From Robertkochia sediminum (GTDB lineage Bacteria > Bacteroidota > Bacteroidia > Flavobacteriales > Flavobacteriaceae), in contig NZ_JADMKT010000074.1 in NCBI RefSeq assembly GCF_016786255.1, positions 321,123-385,122 on the forward strand: a DNA stretch of 64,000 bases, given 5' to 3'. Both the position numbers and the translations under genes were made by a program. Under the pieces are notes generated by a model. The model was given only the letters and a program-made list of their open reading frames with translations, had not been told where the DNA came from and did not search any database. Every line of letters begins with the position of its first letter. Within the stretch, counting starts at the first letter, position 1. Positions 57,456-64,000 of the stretch are shown here, piece by piece.

Positions 57456-58314
57456 CAGCCTGACCTATAGCGTGGTGATCCCCGCGCATAACGAAGAAGC
57501 TTTCCTGGCATTAACACTGGATTCCTTGCTATCGCAATCGGTGTTACCTGAGCAGATCGTGGTAGTAAATGACCATTCGACAGACAGCACCCCTAAAATT
57601 CTTAAAGACTATCAAAAGGCATCCGACCGCCTGACGGTTGTACACCGGAGATCGGAAAGCAAGCACATGCCGGGAAGTAAAGTGGTGGCCACGTTTAACG
57701 CAGGCCTTGACCATCTTAACAAGGGTCATGACATCATCGTAAAACTGGACGCCGACCTCATCCTCCCGTCAGACTACTTCGAAAAGGTACTAAACGTATT
57801 CGAACAAAACCCAAAGGCCGGGATCGTTGGAGGCTTTGCCTGGGAGCAAGAAGGCAACGGCGAATGGAAACGCAACCACCCCATGAACAAGGACCATGTT
57901 CGAGGGGCGTTTAAAAGCTACTCCACACCCTGTTTTGAAGCTATCGGAGGATTACGCCCTGCTATGGGATGGGACACCATAGACGAGCTCCTGGCGCGTT
58001 ATAACGGGTATGAGATCATCACCCTCCCGGAACTAAAGGTAAAACACCTGCGACCCACCGGAGGCTCGTACAACAAAAAGGCGAGATTACTCCAGGGAGA
58101 AGCGATGTTCCTGATGCGTTACGGACTCCCTATCACCCTAATTGCTTCGGCAAAAATGGCCTTCAAACAGAAAAAGGTCATGACCTTTTTCCACAATATT
58201 CAGGGTTATTTCCGAGCACAAATAAAAAACCTCCCTCCGGCAGTAACACCAGAAGAAGGTCGTTTTATACGAGCGTTCAGATGGAAGGGCATCAAAGCAC
58301 AACTTCCTTTCTAA
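57430..58314 (+). CDS. Family 2 glycosyltransferase
   Basis: GT2 enzymes transfer sugars from nucleotide sugars with inversion. The 294-aa product has a GT-A fold with VVIPAHNEEAFLALTLDSLL at the N-terminus, the DHSTDST nucleotide region and the DAD metal motif (D107, D109 in KLDADLI). No transmembrane segment is clear; a hydrophobic stretch near 228-240 could anchor it. It begins inside the methyltransferase gene. The acceptor is unknown; a lipid or polysaccharide is likely given the neighbouring ketosynthase. Confidence 0.88.
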   Translation: MLKETKKHSSLTYSVVIPAHNEEAFLALTLDSLLSQSVLPEQIVVVNDHSTDSTPKILKDYQKASDRLTVVHRRSESKHMPGSKVVATFNAGLDHLNKGHDIIVKLDADLILPSDYFEKVLNVFEQNPKAGIVGGFAWEQEGNGEWKRNHPMNKDHVRGAFKSYSTPCFEAIGGLRPAMGWDTIDELLARYNGYEIITLPELKVKHLRPTGGSYNKKARLLQGEAMFLMRYGLPITLIASAKMAFKQKKVMTFFHNIQGYFRAQIKNLPPAVTPEEGRFIRAFRWKGIKAQLPF

Positions 58315-58331
58315 ACCCTTTTATCTTTTCA

Positions 58332-59972
58332 TTAGTCCATATAAGCCTCTGCCCTTACCGTACCGGTCGCACCGTTTGGGAAAGGAATACCCAACAAAGC
58401 CGAAACCGTGGGAGCGATATCCGGGATCACCGTTTTAATTGTGGTACTTCCTTGACGAACACCTTTTCCGAACAAGAGGAATGGCACATGGGTATCGTAC
58501 CCATAGGCCGTACCATGAGATGTACCTCCATTGGCATAACCGGCAGACAACATACCCGGGCGGAATACGAACATGACATCACCCGACAGTTTAGCATTAA
58601 ATCCGTTCTGTATAAGACTCGCAATTCCTGTTTTATAATTATTTGCATTTAACATATCGGCGGTAAAGATCTTTTCGATCTCCTCATAAGTGAGCATTTC
58701 ATTCGCAATGTCCTTGCGGATCTCTTCCGCATTCAACTCCAGGGAATCGATCACGCGCTTGTCAAGAAAAAGCTGATCCCAGCTCAAATGCCTGATCACC
58801 TTATTGGTGGCGTATTTCTTTTCTGCAAAGGCCAATAAACGATCTCTTAACGACCTCCCTTCTATAAACCCGGAAGGAAGTTTATGATCTTTAAGGTAAT
58901 TTGAATTATAAGCAGCTCCGTGGTCAGCAGTAAGGAACACCAGGTACTGTCCCTTACCTATCTTCTCATCAAGAGCGTTCAATAACCGTTCAATATCTTT
59001 ATCAAGACGCAAATAGGTATCTTCTGTCTCCATTGCCTTAACACCGAATTGATGCCCCACGTAATCGGTACTGGAGAAGCTCACTGCCAGGAAATCGGTC
59101 GCACCACTTTCCCCGAGGGACTCTCCTTCCAGGGCAGCCAGTGCAAAATCGGCGGTAAGGCTATTCCCGTAAGGAGTCGCCTTAATGATATCGTACTTCC
59201 CGTTCTCCTTCCATAGAGCAGGCAGATCATGAGGGAAAACAGCAGCCTCTTCACCTCTGAACGGACGCTCGTAGTTGGTGTTATCGGGATTGCTATTCAC
59301 ATATGACCCGCTGTCGTAAAGGGTATTCCAGGTACGTTTGTATGAGGCAGCAGCATCACTTTTATTAAAAGTCTTCACCCAGTCCGGAAGCGCTTCCATA
59401 TAATAGGTACTGCTCACCCACTTCCCTTCATCCTTTCCATAGAACCAATACGCCGTTCCCGTAAATCCTGCCGGAAGCACAGCTCCCCGGTCCTTAATGG
59501 CCACGCCAATAGTCTTTCCCTTGAAATTGTTATAGATACGCAAGGCGTCGGTAAGGGTATTTCTTCTAAGGCGGTGCGGAGACATTTCGCCGGCATCACT
59601 TTTAGTCCCTACGCTTTTATAAGCGGGGTCGGAAACACAATACACCTCTTCACCGGAGAACACATCAAACCAGTCATTACCTATAATACCGTGCTCTGAG
59701 GGGGTTGTTCCGGTATACACAGAGGCATGCCCCGGAGCTGTGGCGGTAGGCACATAGTTAAAATGGTTGTTCTTAAAGTTAAAGCCTTCATTTACCAAAC
59801 GACGGAAACCACCATCTCCATAGCGATCCCAATATCGGTTTAAGTATTCATAACGCATTTGATCTACCACGATACCAACCACGAGTTTGGGCGGATCGTT
59901 GGCTTGGTCTTCCTGGGCATGCCCGTGAACAAAAAAGCCTGCCAGAAGAAGAAAAATACAGAACTGTTTCAT
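58332..59972 (-). CDS. PafA-type alkaline phosphatase
   Basis: PafA enzymes release phosphate from phosphomonoesters in the periplasm of flavobacteria and do not depend on phosphate starvation in all species. The 546-aa product has a signal peptide (ends near GHAQ). The metal ligand is D37, the likely nucleophile is T78 in PTATAPGH, N99 follows, and the K160-x-R162 pair (IKDRG) marks PafA-type monoesterases. The metal motif TADHG and the C-terminal GTSHGTAYGYDTHVPFLLF complete the site. It converges on the glycosyltransferase gene. Confidence 0.92.
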   Translation of the reverse strand: MKQFCIFLLLAGFFVHGHAQEDQANDPPKLVVGIVVDQMRYEYLNRYWDRYGDGGFRRLVNEGFNFKNNHFNYVPTATAPGHASVYTGTTPSEHGIIGNDWFDVFSGEEVYCVSDPAYKSVGTKSDAGEMSPHRLRRNTLTDALRIYNNFKGKTIGVAIKDRGAVLPAGFTGTAYWFYGKDEGKWVSSTYYMEALPDWVKTFNKSDAAASYKRTWNTLYDSGSYVNSNPDNTNYERPFRGEEAAVFPHDLPALWKENGKYDIIKATPYGNSLTADFALAALEGESLGESGATDFLAVSFSSTDYVGHQFGVKAMETEDTYLRLDKDIERLLNALDEKIGKGQYLVFLTADHGAAYNSNYLKDHKLPSGFIEGRSLRDRLLAFAEKKYATNKVIRHLSWDQLFLDKRVIDSLELNAEEIRKDIANEMLTYEEIEKIFTADMLNANNYKTGIASLIQNGFNAKLSGDVMFVFRPGMLSAGYANGGTSHGTAYGYDTHVPFLLFGKGVRQGSTTIKTVIPDIAPTVSALLGIPFPNGATGTVRAEAYMD

Positions 59973-60086
59973 GATATTTAATTAGTGTTTCACAAACTTA
60001 CAACTTATCAGACAACCCATTTTTAAAATACGGTTAAAACACCACTAACCTAATTTTTCTTACTTTAGCCTTTCATAATTCACCTG

Positions 60087-60824
60087 ATGCAATACCTGAA
60101 AAACTTTGGGAAATATTTTTTGATGCTCCGCGAGGTCTTTAGCAAGCCCACGAAATGGAACATTATGAAAAACCTTATTCTAAAGGAGATCGACGACCTC
60201 ATCTACGGATCACTCGGGATCATTATTTTCATATCGTTCTTTATCGGGGGAGTTGTTGCTATTCAAACAGCACTGAACATCGATAGTCCGCTCATCCCAA
60301 AATACCTGGTCGGATTCACCACCAGGCAATCGGTGATCCTGGAATTCTCACCTACGTTCTGCTCCATTATTATGGCCGGAAAGGTAGGCTCTTATATCAC
60401 CTCGAGCATCGGGACCATGAGGGTTACCGAACAGATCGATGCCCTGGAGGTCATGGGAGTAAATTCCCTGAACTACCTGGTCTTCCCTAAGATCATCGCC
60501 TTATTATTATACCCCTTCGTTATCGCCATCTCTATGTACCTCGGTATCCTGGGAGGTTGGCTTGCTGCCGTTATGGGCGAATACACTACCAGCGCTGAGT
60601 TTGTGAAGGGACTACAAATAGACTTCAAGCCCTTTCACATATTTTACGCCTTTGCCAAAACCATGGCCTTTGCCTTTATCCTGGCCACCATACCTTCATT
60701 TTACGGTTATTATATGAAAGGTGGAGCTTTAGAAGTAGGTAAGGCAGCCACTACTTCCTTTGTTTGGACCAGTGTGGTGATCATTATCGTAAATTACCTG
60801 TTAACACAAATGTTGCTCGGCTAA
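60087..60824 (+). CDS. mlaE: MlaE-type lipid ABC transporter permease
   Basis: MlaE permeases move phospholipids between inner and outer membranes with the ATPase MlaF and the MCE protein MlaD. The 245-aa product has five or six hydrophobic segments and the family motif around EVMGVNSLNYLVFPKIIALL (about 130-150). The first membrane-entry segment lies near residue 40. Its stop and the ATG of the next gene share an A (TAATG). No MlaD, MlaB or MlaC gene lies here. Confidence 0.92.
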   Translation: MQYLKNFGKYFLMLREVFSKPTKWNIMKNLILKEIDDLIYGSLGIIIFISFFIGGVVAIQTALNIDSPLIPKYLVGFTTRQSVILEFSPTFCSIIMAGKVGSYITSSIGTMRVTEQIDALEVMGVNSLNYLVFPKIIALLLYPFVIAISMYLGILGGWLAAVMGEYTTSAEFVKGLQIDFKPFHIFYAFAKTMAFAFILATIPSFYGYYMKGGALEVGKAATTSFVWTSVVIIIVNYLLTQMLLG

Positions 60825-61591
60825 TGATAGAAGTAAAGAACATCCACAAAACGTTTGGTCAGAACCATGTTCTTAAGGGGATCTCTACCCTGTTCGAAGC
60901 GGGCAAGACCAATCTGATCATTGGTCAAAGTGGTTCGGGTAAAACCGTATTCCTGAAATCCTTGCTCGGACTGCACACCCCGGATGAAGGCGAGATCCTT
61001 TACAGCGATCGCCGATACTCTGAAATGGACAGCACGCAACGACGCAACCTGAGAAAAGAAATGGGGATGGTATTCCAGGGAAGCGCCCTCTTTGATTCGA
61101 TGACCGTATTGGAAAACGTGATGTTTCCCTTAAAGATGTTCTCTAAAATGAGTGAATCGGAAATGAAGGATCGCGCAAATTTCGTGATCAACAGGGTTAA
61201 TCTTTCCAATGCTAACGACCGCCTGCCCTCTGAGATCTCAGGTGGTATGCAGAAGCGGGTAGCCATTGCCAGAGCCATTGTAAACAATCCGAAATACCTG
61301 TTCTGCGACGAACCTAACTCCGGGCTGGACCCTAAAACAGCCATCGTGATCGACAATCTCATTCATGAGATCACGGCAGAATACAACATTACCACGGTCA
61401 TTAATACCCACGATATGAATTCTGTGATGGAGATCGGAGAAAAGATCGTTTTCCTCAAGAACGGACATAAAGAATGGGAAGGCACCAACAAAGAGATCTT
61501 TAAAACAGACAATGCAGCGGTAACCGACTTCGTTTATTCCTCAGAACTGTTCAAAAAGGTACGTCAAATGTACATTGAAGAGCGGGACTAA
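60824..61591 (+). CDS. mlaF: MlaF-type lipid ABC transporter ATPase
   Basis: This is the ATP-hydrolysing partner of the MlaE permease. The 255-aa product has Walker A GQSGSGKT (34-41), the signature SGGMQKR (139-145), Walker B YLFCDEP (158-164) and the switch His in INTHDMNS. The ATG at 60824 overlaps the mlaE stop as TAATG. The longer in-frame start at 60764 lies inside mlaE and is not used. Its stop overlaps the convergent DUF389 gene by 4 nt. Confidence 0.95.
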   Translation: MIEVKNIHKTFGQNHVLKGISTLFEAGKTNLIIGQSGSGKTVFLKSLLGLHTPDEGEILYSDRRYSEMDSTQRRNLRKEMGMVFQGSALFDSMTVLENVMFPLKMFSKMSESEMKDRANFVINRVNLSNANDRLPSEISGGMQKRVAIARAIVNNPKYLFCDEPNSGLDPKTAIVIDNLIHEITAEYNITTVINTHDMNSVMEIGEKIVFLKNGHKEWEGTNKEIFKTDNAAVTDFVYSSELFKKVRQMYIEERD

Positions 61592-63126
61592 GGCGCCATC
61601 TCAGCCTGCCTTACAAATCGTGCCTGCACCTTTTGATTCCCGGTACGCACCTGTAACCACTCGTGAATTTTCGTGGTATTCTCTTTTATAACACGCTGAG
61701 ACAACTTATTGCTCCAACTGATATAGAATATCGGGATGGTATCGGTCTTCTTAAAATCGGTAATGATCTCATTGGCAAACCCCACCTGCTCTATACCTGA
61801 ATAATTAATGCGAAGCTCCTTGGAAATATCGCTAAAAGGCACATCGTTGTACGCAAATCTACGAAGGCGCTCCACTTCACCTTCCAGCACCCCGATACGC
61901 TGGTCTTTGGTAGCGATCTCTTCCTTCTTAGCCTCATAAAGCTCTGTCACATACTGGTATTTGTCGGCATCCCCGTTACGGCCTCCTTTAATATTCAGGG
62001 TCGCATCCTTGAGATAAGGATAGGACTTCATTTGCGCCTTCCAGGTTTCCACCACGTTATCAGGCACCGACTCATCGCCCATGATCACCACTTCGACCAC
62101 AGAATTCTCCCCGTCGTTGTACTCAGCATTCGGATAATCGTTTAAAAAGAATCCTCCTTCAGAAAACTGATAAGGACTAACATTCTCCATATAAAACTCA
62201 GAGGCCTGCCTTTCAAAAACCGATTTCTTCCAAACCGCATAAAAGGTGTAAATGGCGGGTAAGGTAACCAGGATGGCTACGATAGACGCGATCTGCCCTA
62301 TGCGCCTGCGCTTTTTGGAGTTCGCATACCGCACCATAGGGAACCTGAGATATTTCACTACGAGGAATGTGGCTATACCAATAAAGATCGCATTGATGGT
62401 AAAGAGATACGAAGCGCCGATAGCATATTCTAAATTCCATATCGCCAGACCAAATCCAACGGTACACAAAGGAGGCATCAGTGCCGTGGCAATAGCCACC
62501 CCAAAGATCACACTCGCAATGGTACCCTTCTTGGCTCTGGCAATAACCAAGGCAAGACCACCAAAAAAGGCAATAAGCACATCCCTTACATCGGGAGCGG
62601 TCCTGGCAAGCAATTCAGAATTCTCATCCTGAAGCGGAAAGAACTTAAAGAAGAAAAAAGCAGTCACAACACTTAACACAACCATAACTCCGAAATTCTT
62701 CAGAGACCTTCTCAGCAGGTCGACATCATTGATCGCCACCGAAAAGCCTACCCCAAGAATAGGTCCCATTAGCGGAGAGATCAACATGGCCCCGATAACC
62801 ACTGCAGTAGAGTTAGCGTTCAGACCCACAGATGCAATAAATATAGAACAGATCAGGATCCAGGCCGTATGGCCCTTGAACGGAATATCGTTGATAATAC
62901 CCTCCCTGGTACTCTCAACATCGGTGTTATCGCGAATATTGAGCAAATCCTTAAGAAAGGCCCTCAGAGAATCAAAGGCCGTACCAACGTCCTTTTTAAC
63001 CTTTTTCTCGTCTTCCTTGCGCTTTGCTTCCTGCTCCTGCTCTTCGGGAGTGGCAGCTGCTCCGGAAACAACCGGCTTTTGATCATCGTTATTCTCCGGG
63101 GTCACATCCTTGTTGTTCTCGACCAT
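61588..63126 (-). CDS. DUF389 membrane protein
   Basis: DUF389 proteins are polytopic membrane proteins of unknown role. The 512-aa product begins with a charged Glu/Lys/Gln-rich stretch (about 1-45). The DUF389 membrane part covers about 85-315, with GANSTAVVIGAMLISPLMGP-like motif (here SVGLNANSTAVVIGAMLISPLMG). A soluble C-terminal region (about 320-512) includes a short coiled coil (RIGVLEGEVERLRRF). The upstream nucleotidyltransferase gene ends 16 nt before it on the same strand. Confidence 0.88.
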   Translation of the reverse strand: MVENNKDVTPENNDDQKPVVSGAAATPEEQEQEAKRKEDEKKVKKDVGTAFDSLRAFLKDLLNIRDNTDVESTREGIINDIPFKGHTAWILICSIFIASVGLNANSTAVVIGAMLISPLMGPILGVGFSVAINDVDLLRRSLKNFGVMVVLSVVTAFFFFKFFPLQDENSELLARTAPDVRDVLIAFFGGLALVIARAKKGTIASVIFGVAIATALMPPLCTVGFGLAIWNLEYAIGASYLFTINAIFIGIATFLVVKYLRFPMVRYANSKKRRRIGQIASIVAILVTLPAIYTFYAVWKKSVFERQASEFYMENVSPYQFSEGGFFLNDYPNAEYNDGENSVVEVVIMGDESVPDNVVETWKAQMKSYPYLKDATLNIKGGRNGDADKYQYVTELYEAKKEEIATKDQRIGVLEGEVERLRRFAYNDVPFSDISKELRINYSGIEQVGFANEIITDFKKTDTIPIFYISWSNKLSQRVIKENTTKIHEWLQVRTGNQKVQARFVRQAEMAP

Positions 63127-63141
63127 GGTTATACTATAGTA

Positions 63142-64000
63142 TTAAGCGTTATCTTCTAATTTTTTGGCAACAGATTTCACATCCTGTTCGTCCTTTTTAG
63201 GGTATATCATTAGCGTATCACCTTCATCTACCACAATATAATTCTCCAGCCCCCTGATCACCACTTTTTTTCCCTTAGGAGCATGCACCATATTCCCTTC
63301 AGCCTCTTCAAACAACACCCTGGCATTTACTACGGCATTATTACCCTCCATCTTTGGCAATTCCTTGTAAAGCGAACCCCAAGTACCCAGATCGTTCCAC
63401 CTGAAGGCTGCCGGAAGCACATAGATGTTATCTGCCGGCTCCATGATCGCATAATCAATAGAGATGTTTGCAGCCCTGGCATAATAGGTATCAATAAAAT
63501 CGGATTCCGCATGGGTATTATAAGCCTCCAAACCCTGGGCGAACAAGGCATGCATGTCGGGCTGGTAACTCTGAAAAGCTTTGACGATCTCTTTGACACT
63601 CCACACAAAAATACCGGCATTCCACAAGAAGTTCCCTTCCTTCAGATACTTTTTCGCTGTAGCTTCATCCGGCTTCTCGCGGAAACGACTCACTTTAAAG
63701 AAGCCACCATCCTTTTGCGCTTCGTCATATTGAATATAGCCGTAGCCCGTGTTCGGAAAGTCGGGCTTAATACCGAGGGTCATCAATACCGACTCTTTGC
63801 TGCAGTATTGATAACACCGTTCAATATCCCTCAGAAATACATCTTCATCGGCTATCCAGTGATCACTGGGCGCCACGGTCATGACCGCATCCGGATTTGC
63901 AGCGCCGATCTTCATCGCACTATAGAGAATACAAGGTGCCGTATTTCTCATTGCAGGCTCCGTAAGCACCTGCTCCCGGTCAATTTCCGGCAATTGCTCC
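63142..64000 (-). CDS. Mannose-1-phosphate guanylyltransferase, C-terminal part
   Basis: The enzyme makes GDP-mannose from mannose-1-phosphate and GTP for polysaccharides. The visible 285 codons start beyond the window edge (EQLPEIDREQVLTEPAMRNT) and include APSDHWI, GIKPDFPNTGYGYIQY, FREKPDEATAKKYL, the NAGIFVW motif and the C-terminal segment RWNDLGTWGSLYKEL. The N-terminal nucleotide-binding loop is outside the window. The gene is cut at the edge and not otherwise damaged. It may share a transcript with the DUF389 gene. Confidence 0.93.
   Translation of the reverse strand, partial: EQLPEIDREQVLTEPAMRNTAPCILYSAMKIGAANPDAVMTVAPSDHWIADEDVFLRDIERCYQYCSKESVLMTLGIKPDFPNTGYGYIQYDEAQKDGGFFKVSRFREKPDEATAKKYLKEGNFLWNAGIFVWSVKEIVKAFQSYQPDMHALFAQGLEAYNTHAESDFIDTYYARAANISIDYAIMEPADNIYVLPAAFRWNDLGTWGSLYKELPKMEGNNAVVNARVLFEEAEGNMVHAPKGKKVVIRGLENYIVVDEGDTLMIYPKKDEQDVKSVAKKLEDNA

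Overview
The window is a chromosomal segment of a Bacteroidota bacterium, most likely a marine member of the Flavobacteriaceae. Four things point there: two SusC/SusD pairs, an Hpt-Adk fusion protein, Bacteroidota promoters (TTTG-N19-TAnnTTTG) and few recognisable Shine-Dalgarno sites before genes. The gene orders rpsL-rpsG-fusA-rpsJ...rpoA-rplQ-carA-eno, radC-deacetylase-yjjG and purK-purE are also ones I associate with Flavobacteriia. I see no phage, insertion sequence, CRISPR array, tRNA or rRNA.

Positions 1-19223 (minus strand) hold one long superoperon. It reads str (rpsL, rpsG, fusA), S10 (rpsJ to rpsQ), spc (rplN to rpmJ, with secY and infA) and alpha (rpsM, rpsK, rpsD, rpoA, rplQ). 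It starts at a near-perfect promoter at 19193-19223 and ends at a strong terminator at 1913-1944. carA and a truncated eno follow behind their own likely promoter. Two internal non-coding spots are structured: the 189-nt rpsJ-rplC gap and a long hairpin just ahead of rpsD.

Positions 19517-30061 (plus strand) hold two SusC/SusD nutrient-uptake operons of the outer membrane. The second also encodes a small surface lipoprotein. No glycan-degrading enzymes lie beside them, so the substrates cannot be named.

Positions 30141-46602 are housekeeping genes on both strands. They include rlmB, a rhomboid protease, mgsA/rarA, a minus-strand series radC > deacetylase-like > yjjG > lipoprotein > DUF5723 barrel > secreted protein, a DUF1569 protein, mpl with a TPR protein, an S9 peptidase with an extra N-terminal domain, a DUF4136 lipoprotein, obg and the hpt-adk fusion.

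Positions 46697-64000 hold purK-purE, an M3 peptidase, a rhodanese, an ECF sigma factor with a tiny zinc anti-sigma-like partner, a UbiA-like membrane protein and gcvP. They also hold a ketosynthase III / methyltransferase / glycosyltransferase group, a PafA-type phosphatase, MlaE-MlaF lipid transport genes, a DUF389 membrane protein and a truncated mannose-1-phosphate guanylyltransferase.

Most of the window is conserved core genome and I found no clear new multi-gene system. The spots most worth a second look are the ECF sigma / 76-aa zinc protein pair, the deacetylase homologue that seems to have lost its metal ligands, the hairpin ahead of rpsD, the near-leaderless promoters of rlmB and mgsA, and the S9 peptidase fusion.
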